From the NCBI GenBank assembly GCA_028690485.1, contig JAQVBD010000003.1:5034-69033 (forward strand): a stretch of 64,000 nucleotides of DNA, written 5' to 3'. The position numbers and the translations under genes are program-made. Source of the DNA: Endomicrobiaceae bacterium (GTDB taxonomy: Bacteria; Elusimicrobiota; Endomicrobiia; Endomicrobiales; Endomicrobiaceae). A model generated the notes under the pieces. The model saw nothing but the letters and a program-made list of their open reading frames with translations, was not told where the DNA came from and ran no database searches. Positions within the stretch are counted from its first letter, which is position 1, and each line of letters opens with the position of its first letter. Shown piece by piece: positions 20,047 through 28,395 of this stretch.

Positions 20047-22194
20047 TTATATATTTGGCAACTCAATAATGATATCTGTTCCATGCATATAAGTTGATTC
20101 TAACCAAACTTTGCCATTATGGTTTTCAACAACCATTCTTTTGACTATATACATACCTATTCCTGTTCCTGACTTAGATGATGCTTTTGTTGTAAAAAAA
20201 GGAATAAATATCTTTGATACATTTTCCTCTTTTATCCCAATACCATTATCAGAAATTTTAAAAACATTAGTTTTCTCTTTTTTAATTAAAAATATGTCTA
20301 TTTTAGGGACAAACTTAAGCTGTTCATCTTTTTTTAACATAGAAAATTTTTCATCTATAGCTTCATAAGCATTATCCATTAAATTATAAACTACTTCCAT
20401 CATCTGAGACTTTATACCAAAAAAAACATCATGATCTTCAAAATGGCTAATAATTTTTAATTTTTTAGATAAACGATGTTTTACTTTTAAAAGATCATAT
20501 GATAAATCAACAATCTCTTTTAACTGAAAAACTTCAAACATTCTATATCTTGACTCTATTTTTGCATAATCTAATATTCCTTTTATAACATCATCAGTTT
20601 TTTCAACATTATTTTTCAAAGACTCAGATAACTCATCGATATAATTAAAAGTATTTGTTAATTTTGTGTTACTATCTATTACATTTTTATTTGATTCTTT
20701 AAAATCTTTAATCTCATATTTTAACTCTCCTGAAATCATAGAAAATTGATTTAATCTATTTCTAATTTGATGAGCAATACCTTCAGCAAGTCCACCTATT
20801 GAAGCAAGTTTTTCTGCTGTAAAAATTTTTTCTTGAGCTTGTTTATATTCATCAAAGAATAAACAATTTTCCATAGCAAGAGAGGTTTGTCTAGCCAACA
20901 TTTTAAAAATACTAATATCATCTCTTGTAAAAATATCTTTATTGTTTTTTTCTCCGATTACCATAAAACCCTTAACACCTTCAAAAAAAGATGGAACCAC
21001 CAAAGCTGCCCTAAATGGTAAAATAACAGAATGAGCTATATATTGTGGCATTTCATCAAATAAGAAAGGTGCTTCTTTATGACGAACAAAATTTACAAAA
21101 GGATGTTCATAGTCATAAGAAAACATAAGTTCACTTGTCTTATTTGAAAAAGATCTTAAAATTTTTATCTCAAAATTTTGTTCTTGTTTGTTTTCTAAAA
21201 AAATAGCAACAAAACTTACTTTTATTGTTTTTAAAACTATAATAGCTATAAGTTTTAATAAGCGTTCTAAATTGTGTTCTTTTGCCATACCGCTAGCTGC
21301 ATGTATAAGCAAGTTTTGATAATGTCTATTTTGTGCAAGTAAAACTTCTTCTGTTTTAATAATAACCTTTTTATATACTAAAAAACATCCTATTGTTAAC
21401 ATAAAAGATAGGAAATTTGAAATATAGATATTTGTTGATGATACTAAAATATAATTTGAAAGTATTAAAACTAAAAACAACATAAAAATAAAAATTAAAA
21501 ATTTAATTAAAGTAACTTTAACGTTTGTTAAATTATAACTTGAAATAATTATTGTAATTGAAACTAAACAAAATAACGTTGTTAAGTATAGTATTGGTTC
21601 AAAAACGAAAATATCATAGAAAAATAAATTATCAAATAGGAATAAAACCAATGATAATAAATATACAAGCATCATATATATAACTTTTTGTTTTTTTATA
21701 GATGTAACTTCATTATTTTGAATATATTTGTATGAATTATATATAGGGAATAAAATCATTAAAATGCTATACCCAATAAACAAAATATATAATTTTCCTG
21801 CATGGGGATAAATTCCCCAAGAATTAGGAGCTACTTCTTTTATAACTAAATCAGAAAATATTGCTAAACAGATAAAAAACAAAACAGGAATAACTAATAA
21901 TAAATATTGACTCTTTTTTAATTTAATATCAATAAAAGTAAAAATAAACAAAAACACAGACAACGGGAAAAAAGCAATACCAATAAAGCCTATTTTTGCC
22001 CAAATAAAAGCTATATCTAAATTATAAGTTCCTGACATCTGTGCATATGAAAAAAGCAGAATAAATATTGATAATGATAATGATAAAAAATTAAATGAAA
22101 TTTGAGATTTTTTATTTTTTATAAAAACAAATATGGATAATAGAATAGCTATAATTGAAGAGATATAAAGAAAATTTTGATATAAGCTATACAT
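20047..22194 (-). CDS. Membrane histidine kinase with 7TM and GAF domains
   Basis: 715 residues. About eight hydrophobic helices fill residues 1-270 (7TM histidine-kinase sensor type), then a GAF domain (about 300-450), a histidine phosphorylation helix with His near 474 (LAEGIAHQIRNRLNQ), and a HATPase domain with N box VVYNLMDNAYEAI, G1 DNGIGIK and G2 SGTGIGMYIV. AAGGGAAAA precedes the ATG. It is followed by a receiver and an HD-GYP protein, which gives a likely signalling chain towards cyclic-di-GMP. The signal is unknown. Confidence 0.92.
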   Translation of the reverse strand: MYSLYQNFLYISSIIAILLSIFVFIKNKKSQISFNFLSLSLSIFILLFSYAQMSGTYNLDIAFIWAKIGFIGIAFFPLSVFLFIFTFIDIKLKKSQYLLLVIPVLFFICLAIFSDLVIKEVAPNSWGIYPHAGKLYILFIGYSILMILFPIYNSYKYIQNNEVTSIKKQKVIYMMLVYLLSLVLFLFDNLFFYDIFVFEPILYLTTLFCLVSITIIISSYNLTNVKVTLIKFLIFIFMLFLVLILSNYILVSSTNIYISNFLSFMLTIGCFLVYKKVIIKTEEVLLAQNRHYQNLLIHAASGMAKEHNLERLLKLIAIIVLKTIKVSFVAIFLENKQEQNFEIKILRSFSNKTSELMFSYDYEHPFVNFVRHKEAPFLFDEMPQYIAHSVILPFRAALVVPSFFEGVKGFMVIGEKNNKDIFTRDDISIFKMLARQTSLAMENCLFFDEYKQAQEKIFTAEKLASIGGLAEGIAHQIRNRLNQFSMISGELKYEIKDFKESNKNVIDSNTKLTNTFNYIDELSESLKNNVEKTDDVIKGILDYAKIESRYRMFEVFQLKEIVDLSYDLLKVKHRLSKKLKIISHFEDHDVFFGIKSQMMEVVYNLMDNAYEAIDEKFSMLKKDEQLKFVPKIDIFLIKKEKTNVFKISDNGIGIKEENVSKIFIPFFTTKASSKSGTGIGMYIVKRMVVENHNGKVWLESTYMHGTDIIIELPNI

Positions 22195-22264
22195 ATTTTC
22201 CCTTAAATGTGTTAATAACTATAAATCATTTTGAAATTATAAATTTTAAAATACTGCATTATTC

Positions 22265-23542
22265 TTATTTTTTAGGTTTAATGATATCAAATCCTGTATA
22301 TTTTCTCAAAACTTCCGGAATAATAACAGACCCATCTTCTTGTTGGTAATTTTCAAGTATTGTTGCAAAAGTTCTTCCAACAGCAACACCTGAACCATTT
22401 AATGTATGAACAAATTCTCTCTTTTTTGTAACATTATTTTTAGATTTTACATTCATTCTTCTTGCTTGAAAATCTTTAAAATTTGTACATGAAGAAATCT
22501 CTCTATAAGTATTTTCTGCACTCATCCATGCTTCTATATCATAAGTTTTTGATGAACCAAAACCAATATCTCCTGTACATAAACAAACTACTCTGTACGG
22601 AATCCCTAATAATTGTAAAACATTTTCTGCATCAGCCGTTAATAACTCCAATTCATTTGCTGATTCTTCTGGCTTCACAAATTTCACTAATTCAACTTTA
22701 TTAAATTGATGGTTTCTTATCAAGCCTTTAGTATCTTTGCCATATGTACCTGCTTCTCTTCTAAAGCATGCAGAATACGAAACATATTTTATTGGTAATT
22801 TTGAATCATCAAGAACATCACCTCTGTGCATATTGGTTACAGAAACTTCTGCTGTAGGAATTAAATACATTTCATCATCCAAACACCTGAATAAATCTTC
22901 TTCAAACTTTGGAAGTTGTCCTGTCCCTTTCATAGAGGCCTTGTTAACAAGATATGGTGCCATTATTTCCTGATAGTTTTTTTGTTTATGTGTATCAAGA
23001 AAAAAACTAATAATAGCCCTTTCTAAAGAGCACCCTTCATTTTTTAATATGGCAAATCTTGAACCTGAAATTTTAGAAGCTGTTTCAAAATCTAAAATTT
23101 CTAATTTTTCTCCAATTTCCCAATGGTGTCTAGGTTTAAATGAAAACTGCGGAATTGTTCCAAAAGTTCTAATTACGACATTGTCCTTTTCATCTTTTCC
23201 AATAGGTGTAGTTTCATCAGGAATATTTGGCAGTCTCATTAAGAAGTCTTCAATCTGATTTTCAACATTTAATAAAAATCTTTCTTTTTCTTGTATTCTA
23301 TCTCTGAGTTGGTCTAATTCTTCTAATAATCCTTTTTCAGGTTCTTTGCCTTCTCTCTTTAATTTACCTATTTTTTCTGAATCAGTATTTCTTCTCAATC
23401 TGCATTGTTCTATTTCTGTAATTATTGTTCTTCTCTCATTATCCCAATCCATCAATTGCTCTAAATTAATATTTTGGCCCCTACTCTTTAAACCTTTTTT
23501 AACAACTTCAATATTTTCTCTAAACAACTTAATATCAAGCAT
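22265..23542 (-). CDS. serS: Seryl-tRNA synthetase
   Basis: 425 residues, full length. It charges tRNA-Ser. The N-terminal coiled-coil arm ([22 protein letters not shown] to about 110) is followed by the class II core with motif 2 (SACFRREAG), [12 protein letters not shown] and motif 3 ([20 protein letters not shown]). AAGGAG precedes the ATG. It lies 27 nt after tRNA-Glu with no terminator between, so both probably share the promoter at 23661-23690. Confidence 0.97.
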   Translation of the reverse strand: MLDIKLFRENIEVVKKGLKSRGQNINLEQLMDWDNERRTIITEIEQCRLRRNTDSEKIGKLKREGKEPEKGLLEELDQLRDRIQEKERFLLNVENQIEDFLMRLPNIPDETTPIGKDEKDNVVIRTFGTIPQFSFKPRHHWEIGEKLEILDFETASKISGSRFAILKNEGCSLERAIISFFLDTHKQKNYQEIMAPYLVNKASMKGTGQLPKFEEDLFRCLDDEMYLIPTAEVSVTNMHRGDVLDDSKLPIKYVSYSACFRREAGTYGKDTKGLIRNHQFNKVELVKFVKPEESANELELLTADAENVLQLLGIPYRVVCLCTGDIGFGSSKTYDIEAWMSAENTYREISSCTNFKDFQARRMNVKSKNNVTKKREFVHTLNGSGVAVGRTFATILENYQQEDGSVIIPEVLRKYTGFDIIKPKK

Positions 23543-23569
23543 TTTTTCAGCTCCTTATAAATAAGAAAA

Positions 23570-23643
23570 TGCCACCAATGGGATTTGAACCCATGATCTC
23601 CGCCTTGAGAGGGCGATGTCCTAAACCGCTAGACGATGATGGC
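23570..23643 (-). tRNA. tRNA-Glu (anticodon CTC)
   Basis: The minus strand folds as a cloverleaf: acceptor GCCATCA/TGGTGGC, D-arm region CGTCTAGCGGTTTAGGAC, anticodon stem TCGCC/GGCGG with loop CTCTCAA, and T-loop GGTTCAAATCC. The anticodon CTC reads GAG codons. The 3' CCA is not encoded, so CCA must be added. Confidence 0.93.
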
Positions 23644-23660
23644 ATCATCTTTGTTCAAAT

Positions 23661-23690
23661 ATTATATACAATTTCATGTGTTATTGACAA
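23661..23690 (-). promoter_or_regulatory. Promoter of tRNA-Glu and serS
   Basis: TTGTCA (23685-23690), 18 bp, TATAAT (23661-23666), ending about 17 bp before the mature tRNA 5' end. Confidence 0.7.
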
Positions 23691-23888
23691 TCAATTTAGT
23701 TTAATATAGCATATTTTATATATTTTTGAAATTTTTTTTAGAGGGATTAGAAAAAATTATGTTGCTTTGTGCTTGTGTTTCAAATGTTGATGAATTATCT
23801 TATAAAATTGCTAAATAATATCGAACTTTTGAATATGGAATCCTCATCTAAAATTACCACGATATCAAATATAATTTAATTACTCTTT

Positions 23889-24503
23889 ATGGATGGTAAA
23901 ATAGAAATGGCTGAACAACTAATAGATAAACTAATTAATAGGATAAAAGAAGATAATTTATTTTTTTTACTAAAAAAGTCATTGACACTTTGGATTTTAA
24001 TAGGTTTTTTTATTAGCTTGTTTTTTCATGGCATTGATTCAATTTATTTAAGTTATATATTAACTTTTTCACAATATATTTACATTATATTGATTATAAC
24101 TACAAATATAAAATCCACATTAATTTCTAAGAATATAAATACTATCAAGCATTTATTTTTAGTTTTTTTTTCATTTATAATTTTCAGTAATAATAAAATT
24201 ATATTAACTGATTATATATTAGATATATTATTGGTTTTATTTATAATCTTATTTTTGTACTTATTATTCTGGTTTATACATTTTAAAATGTTACATAAAT
24301 TATTTTCAATAAAATTATATTTTATCTCTTCAATTTTAGAATTTATACTAATTTTGTCTATCCTGATACTTGGTATAAACTATAGTTTAACAATTAAATT
24401 TTTGATAATAGGAATGTTTGATATTATATATGGCATAACTGTTTTAACAAGTATTTTACATCTAAATAAGCGATTTAATATGTTATTGATTCAAAAAAAA
24501 TAA
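23889..24503 (+). CDS. Hypothetical multi-pass membrane protein
   Basis: 204 residues with about six hydrophobic helices (first near residues 30-50, last near 165-190) separated by very short Lys/Asn-rich loops. I recognise no family. No clear SD is present; an in-frame ATG at 23907 is an alternative start. The base composition is even more AT-rich than that of its neighbours. The 3' end overlaps the convergent small membrane protein gene by 29 bp. Expression is plausible but unproven. Confidence 0.55.
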   Translation: MDGKIEMAEQLIDKLINRIKEDNLFFLLKKSLTLWILIGFFISLFFHGIDSIYLSYILTFSQYIYIILIITTNIKSTLISKNINTIKHLFLVFFSFIIFSNNKIILTDYILDILLVLFIILFLYLLFWFIHFKMLHKLFSIKLYFISSILEFILILSILILGINYSLTIKFLIIGMFDIIYGITVLTSILHLNKRFNMLLIQKK

Positions 24504-24801
24504 TAAAAGAAAGTATATAACTTATAATTGTAAAATTAAGCCAAAATATAAATTTTCTGTTATATTTAATTTTTTTATTTGTTATTTTTCTATACAATTT
24601 TAAAATTAGCGAAAGAATCAACGATACTATAGTTGATAAAACAAAAGATATTACAATAATAGAAATAAACAATATGCTTATTGATATTATAGAGTTATTT
24701 AATAAGCCAATAAGAATTAATTGCTGATTAATAAAATAATATAATATTAAAGATATTATTGCCAAAACAATAAAAAATAAAATTTTATTTTTATAAAACA
24801 T
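24475..24801 (-). CDS. Hypothetical small membrane protein
   Basis: 108 residues, three predicted membrane helices (about 5-25, 35-68, 85-105) joined by a Lys/Arg-rich loop. No recognised family. It follows the TPR gene by 5 nt on the same strand, so it is probably the second gene of that transcript, and overlaps the end of the gene on the other strand. Confidence 0.55.
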   Translation of the reverse strand: MFYKNKILFFIVLAIISLILYYFINQQLILIGLLNNSIISISILFISIIVISFVLSTIVSLILSLILKLYRKITNKKIKYNRKFIFWLNFTIISYILSFIIFFESITY

Positions 24802-24806
24802 AATTT

Positions 24807-25781
24807 TTAAAAAGTTTCTAAAATTGTCCTAAGTTCTTTAACTGCATCGTCATTTCCACAATATGCAGCTATTTTTAAATATTTTATAGCTTCTGCTAAC
24901 ATATTTAATTTCTTATAACTCATACCTGTGTAATAGTTTATGATGCTATTGTTGTTTTCTATTTTTAATGCCTTTTGATACCAATTTATTGCTTGTTGAT
25001 AATCTTGTTTTTCATAATATATATTCCCAATTTTATAATATGGCAAAACATAATCAGAATTTATTTCAATAACTTGCTGATAATATTTTTCTGAATTGTC
25101 AAAATCATTTTTAATTTTATAAATTTCTCCCATACTACAATAAGCGGAAATATAATTTTTATTATAATCAATGGCTCTTCTATAATATTTCATAGCATCA
25201 TCTAATCTAGATTCTTCAAAATAAGTATAAGCTATAAAACCATAAAATTCACTTGGATTTTCAATATCTTCAAATAATGCCTTTCTATACCATGTTCTAG
25301 CATGCTCAAACTTTTTTAATTGTTCATAAATTTGTCCGATTAAACGATATGATGATTTATTTTTTGTATCTAACTCTATACTTTTTTTTAGATATTTAAT
25401 TGCTTCTTCTGAATATTCCTGTAAAAGTGATATTTGTGATTTTGCATAATATGTATATCCTAAAAGATAATATATTTCTGAAGATGGGTTATTTTTCAAT
25501 GCTTCCTTCAAATATTTTTTTGCCCTTTTATAATCCCCTAATTTAATTAAAGAATTTGAAGTATTTATATAAACTTTTTCATCGACAAAACCCATAGAAA
25601 TTAACTTTCTATAATATCTGGCAGATTGTAAAAAATTTTCATTTAAAAAGTAATGATTAGCCCTGTATAAAAAAGTATCACAAGAATATTGTTTATTTTT
25701 TATAAAATAAATAGTACCTGCAATTATGAACAATAGAATTGTAATTAGTAAACTTATCTTATAATTTAAATTTTTTACCAT
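24807..25781 (-). CDS. Membrane-anchored TPR repeat protein
   Basis: 324 residues. An N-terminal membrane anchor (about residues 8-26) is followed by about eight tetratricopeptide repeats with the usual spacing (for example YKRAKKYLKEALKNNPSSEI, FEHARTWYRKALF, YQQAINWYQKALKIE). TPR arrays bind partner proteins; the partner is unknown. The ATG lies 7 nt after a TACAAT -10 box and has no SD, which suggests a leaderless mRNA. Confidence 0.8.
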   Translation of the reverse strand: MVKNLNYKISLLITILLFIIAGTIYFIKNKQYSCDTFLYRANHYFLNENFLQSARYYRKLISMGFVDEKVYINTSNSLIKLGDYKRAKKYLKEALKNNPSSEIYYLLGYTYYAKSQISLLQEYSEEAIKYLKKSIELDTKNKSSYRLIGQIYEQLKKFEHARTWYRKALFEDIENPSEFYGFIAYTYFEESRLDDAMKYYRRAIDYNKNYISAYCSMGEIYKIKNDFDNSEKYYQQVIEINSDYVLPYYKIGNIYYEKQDYQQAINWYQKALKIENNNSIINYYTGMSYKKLNMLAEAIKYLKIAAYCGNDDAVKELRTILETF

Positions 25782-25788
25782 GTCGATA

Positions 25789-25817
25789 ATTGTATTATTT
25801 TTACTAATTTATTGCAA
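25789..25817 (-). promoter_or_regulatory. Promoter of the TPR gene, leaderless arrangement
   Basis: TTGCAA (25812-25817), 17 bp, TACAAT (25789-25794), then TATCGAC and the ATG. The expected start site falls on or next to the start codon. Confidence 0.65.
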
Positions 25818-25856
25818 AATTTTTGTTATAGAATACTATTAATATTTATTTTTTAA

Positions 25857-26039
25857 TTAATAATTATGTCTGTTCGCCAATAACTTTTGTAACTCTTTAC
25901 ATGCCATTTCTAAATTTGTTTTAAATACATAAGAATATTTAACAACCATTGTTTTATAGTATCTAACTTCATTTATTTGATTTTTAATTTCTAATTTTTT
26001 TATTTGTTTTAAAAATTCATTATGCCTTTTTATATACAT
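25857..26039 (-). CDS. Hypothetical 60-residue basic protein
   Basis: 60 residues, rich in Lys, Asn and Tyr, probably helical (residues 5-30 and 40-55). AAAAGG lies about 10 nt before the ATG. No recognised family. It lies between the TPR gene (same strand) and the structured-RNA/HTH region (other strand). Low-complexity AT-rich DNA can produce such frames by chance, so this is moderate only. Confidence 0.4.
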   Translation of the reverse strand: MYIKRHNEFLKQIKKLEIKNQINEVRYYKTMVVKYSYVFKTNLEMACKELQKLLANRHNY

Positions 26040-26122
26040 CTTTATTTACCTTTTTTTAGATAATAAATAAAATATTTTTATTTCGACTATTGATATTTAA
26101 CATAAGTAATTGATAAAATAGT

Positions 26123-26203
26123 GCTAGGATATTAATGACACCGCAAAATGTTTTAATGTTTTTTTCGGTTTGTTTATAACAAAAGAAACCGCCTAGCTTT
26201 TTT
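26123..26203 (+). ncRNA. Structured RNA candidate ending in an intrinsic terminator
   Basis: GCTAGG (26123-26128) pairs with CCTAGC (26192-26197), and directly inside the 3' arm CGGTTT (about 26166-26171) pairs with AAACCG (about 26186-26191). A run of six T follows. ACCG at about 26140 could pair with CGGT instead, giving an alternative fold as in attenuators. It lies between divergent genes, about 180 nt before the HTH gene. I do not match it to a known RNA family. A weak promoter (TTGATA 26090, TAAAAT 26114) lies just upstream, but its predicted start would cut into the stem. Confidence 0.4.
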
Positions 26204-26311
26204 ATATGGCTTATTTAGCAAATTTTTATTGTTTTTTGAAACATTGTTTTTATCTAAACTTGGCACTACTGTGTCCTTTATTGTTTCATTAAATATTTTT
26301 TAATGAGCAAC

Positions 26312-26347
26312 GTTATTTTTGTGTTAATAAAATAACACAAAAATAAC
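26312..26347. promoter_or_regulatory. 36-bp palindrome upstream of the HTH gene, probable operator
   Basis: GTTATTTTTGTGTTA (26312-26326) and TAACACAAAAATAAC (26333-26347) form a perfect 15-bp inverted repeat around ATAAAA. There is no T-run after it on either strand, so a terminator is unlikely. It lies 36 bp before the ATG of an XRE-type regulator and next to a TTGTCA (26351-26356), so autoregulation is the natural reading. Confidence 0.6.
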
Positions 26348-26383
26348 AATTTGTCAAGCATTTTTGTTTTTTATAGGATTTTT

Positions 26384-26752
26384 ATGGATGATATTAAAAC
26401 TTATTTAAAAATTTTAGAAGTATTAAGAAAACAGCATATTTCTCAGAAATACCTTGCTGAGAAAATAAAAATAAAACCATCTTCTTTAAGTAGAATGTTA
26501 TCTGGGAAACATAAAGTAAAACTTGAAAATCTGGAAAAAATTTCAAAAGTTTTAGATTTACCGGTATCATTTTTTTTAGAAAATAATAGTTATCAATATG
26601 AACATAAACTATCAGATACTATTGAAATCAATGAGAATAATTCTTTTTCTAGAGAAATTGAGTTGTTAAAAAGAGAAATAAATATAATTAAAAAAGAAAA
26701 TCAAATTCTACAAAAAGAAAATAAACAACTAAAATCAAAAATTAAAAAGTAA
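26384..26752 (+). CDS. XRE-family HTH regulator with C-terminal coiled coil
   Basis: 122 residues. A Cro/CI-type helix-turn-helix at about 10-62 (ISQKYLAEKIKIKPSSLSRMLSGKHKVKLENLEKIS region, then LDLPVSFFL) is followed by a linker and a strongly heptad-like tail (IELLKREINIIKKENQIL and onward to residue 122) that should dimerise. The ATG at 26384 follows AGGAT at 5 nt. A TTG at 26351 in frame is rejected because it has no ribosome site. A strong terminator follows at 26774. Likely a DNA-binding repressor acting on the adjacent palindrome. Confidence 0.8.
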   Translation: MDDIKTYLKILEVLRKQHISQKYLAEKIKIKPSSLSRMLSGKHKVKLENLEKISKVLDLPVSFFLENNSYQYEHKLSDTIEINENNSFSREIELLKREINIIKKENQILQKENKQLKSKIKK

Positions 26753-26773
26753 TTACATATAATTCTAAAATAT

Positions 26774-26817
26774 AAATCCTAAAACAAAAATAACTTTTAT
26801 TGTTTTAGGATTTTTTT
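26774..26817 (+). terminator. Intrinsic terminator of the HTH gene
   Basis: AAATCCTAAAACAA (26774-26787) pairs perfectly with TTGTTTTAGGATTT (26800-26813), followed by a continuous T-run. Confidence 0.85.
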
Positions 26818-26867
26818 AATTATAACTTTAATTAATGTAATCATTATTTATTAATTTAAAATAAAAG

Positions 26868-26938
26868 AGCGGGCAATGGGAATCGAACCCACATCTCCAG
26901 CTTGGGAAGCTGGGGTTTTACCACTAGACTATGCCCGC
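26868..26938 (-). tRNA. tRNA-Gly (anticodon CCC)
   Basis: Minus-strand cloverleaf: acceptor GCGGGCA/TGCCCGC, D-arm GTCTAGTGGTAAAAC, anticodon stem CCAGC/GCTGG with loop TTCCCAA, T-arm GTGGGTTCGATTCCCAT. The CCA end is not encoded. It starts only 7 nt after the stop of a tRNA nucleotidyltransferase gene on the same strand and is probably cut out of that mRNA. Confidence 0.93.
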
Positions 26939-26945
26939 AATACTT

Positions 26946-28391
26946 TTATATTTTATGTTTTTTTCGTACTAGTGTCAATTTAGATTTAGCAAAAGATATT
27001 GCTTCTTTTTTATTATTAATTTTACCTTCTTCTTGTGCAATATCAATAAGTTTTAGTAATTCCCCGACAAGCTTGCCAGGTTTTAATGAAAGTTCTTTCA
27101 TTAAAATGGTCCCATCAATAATTTTTTCTTGAATTTTTTTATTAATAAACTCAAAATAATTATATATTAAACTTGCAACTGTTTTTTCTTGTTGTTTTAA
27201 AATTTTTTTAGAATAAACTTTTAAAGATTTATATGAATGCCAATCTGACATTGCTAAAATCAACACATCCGGCACATTTCCTTGAATATCCCTAAATAGC
27301 TTAAGTTGAGCTTTATTTGTAATAACATCCGATTTTGCTAGATTTGAAGGTCTCATATGCTGAGAAATAATGCTTTTGGCATAATCTATTTCTTTGTTAC
27401 TCATTTTCAAATTTTTCATTATTTTTGATGTTGCTTCTGCGCCAAGTTCTTCATGTCCTAAAAATCTCATTTTTTTGTCTATTTTTTTTGCACATTCCGG
27501 TTTTGCGCAATCATGAAAAATTGCTATAAATTTTAACATATTGATTCTATGTACATTATCAGAAAATTTTTCTTCCAAATGTTTGAATAATTTATCTTTT
27601 GATTCAGGAAAATATATATCTAATTTTATCAATATTTTTTCTAAAGACTCCAATGTTTGGAAACAATGTTGAAATAATCCTTTTGGATGATAATAAAAAT
27701 TTTTAGCTGATTTCTTCATTTTTAATATTACAGGAAAAAGTATTTCTAATAATTTTGTATCATCTAATAACAAAACATATTGTGCAGAATTTTTATTATT
27801 TAAAATTCTAAAAAACTCATTTTTTATTCTTTCCGGAGCAATTAAAGTAATTTTATTGGAATATTTCTTTATAGAAGAAATTAGTTTCTTCGACATTTTA
27901 AAATTATATTCACTTGCAATTCTAAAAGCTCTTAGCATTCTTAACGGATCATCAACAAATGCTTTGTCATAAACAAGATTTATTTCTTTATTTTTTAAAT
28001 CTTCTTTCCCATTATAAAAATCAATTACATTTTTTTTTATATTATCGAAACAATTTATATCGACCGCTAATGAATTTATTGTAAAATCTCTCTTTTTTAA
28101 ATCTTCTTTAATTGTTTTCCCTTGCATTAATGATATATCTATATATTTCAAATTAGGATTATCAAAAATAGCAACTCTATAAACTTGTGTATCGTTATGC
28201 AATATAAAACATTTACCATTAGTAACTTCTGCTATTTTCTTTGCAAAACTGTTTGCAGATTTAGATACAACCAAATCTAAATCATAAGAGTTTTTCTTTA
28301 GCAAAAAATCTCTTATATAACCGCCAACTAAAAATGTTGCTGTATTTGTACTTTCACTAATTTTTTGAATAGATTTTATTATTTTTTCCAA
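26946..28391 (-). CDS. Class II tRNA nucleotidyltransferase with HD domain, short-loop (CC-adding-like) type
   Basis: 481 residues. Motif A is LVGGYIRDFLLKKNSYDLDL (metal ligands Asp37, Asp39), motif B KKRDFTINSLA at about 99-109, followed by DDPLRMLRAFR and APERIKNEF. Between the strand at Asp85 and RDFT only about 15 residues occur, so the flexible loop of CCA-adding enzymes is missing. This deletion is the known mark of CC-adding enzymes. An HD domain follows (IFHDCAKPE near residue 290). TTG start with GGAG before it, 4 nt after the ABC ATPase gene. It could also be a poly(A) polymerase-like enzyme. Confidence 0.85.
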   Translation of the reverse strand: MEKIIKSIQKISESTNTATFLVGGYIRDFLLKKNSYDLDLVVSKSANSFAKKIAEVTNGKCFILHNDTQVYRVAIFDNPNLKYIDISLMQGKTIKEDLKKRDFTINSLAVDINCFDNIKKNVIDFYNGKEDLKNKEINLVYDKAFVDDPLRMLRAFRIASEYNFKMSKKLISSIKKYSNKITLIAPERIKNEFFRILNNKNSAQYVLLLDDTKLLEILFPVILKMKKSAKNFYYHPKGLFQHCFQTLESLEKILIKLDIYFPESKDKLFKHLEEKFSDNVHRINMLKFIAIFHDCAKPECAKKIDKKMRFLGHEELGAEATSKIMKNLKMSNKEIDYAKSIISQHMRPSNLAKSDVITNKAQLKLFRDIQGNVPDVLILAMSDWHSYKSLKVYSKKILKQQEKTVASLIYNYFEFINKKIQEKIIDGTILMKELSLKPGKLVGELLKLIDIAQEEGKINNKKEAISFAKSKLTLVRKKHKI

Positions 28392-28395
28392 AATT

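Noticed and set aside
26123-26203. Known riboswitch or SRP/6S RNA
   Set aside because: Conserved cores of SRP, preQ1, SAM, c-di-GMP and fluoride RNAs are not visible; kept only as an unnamed structured candidate.
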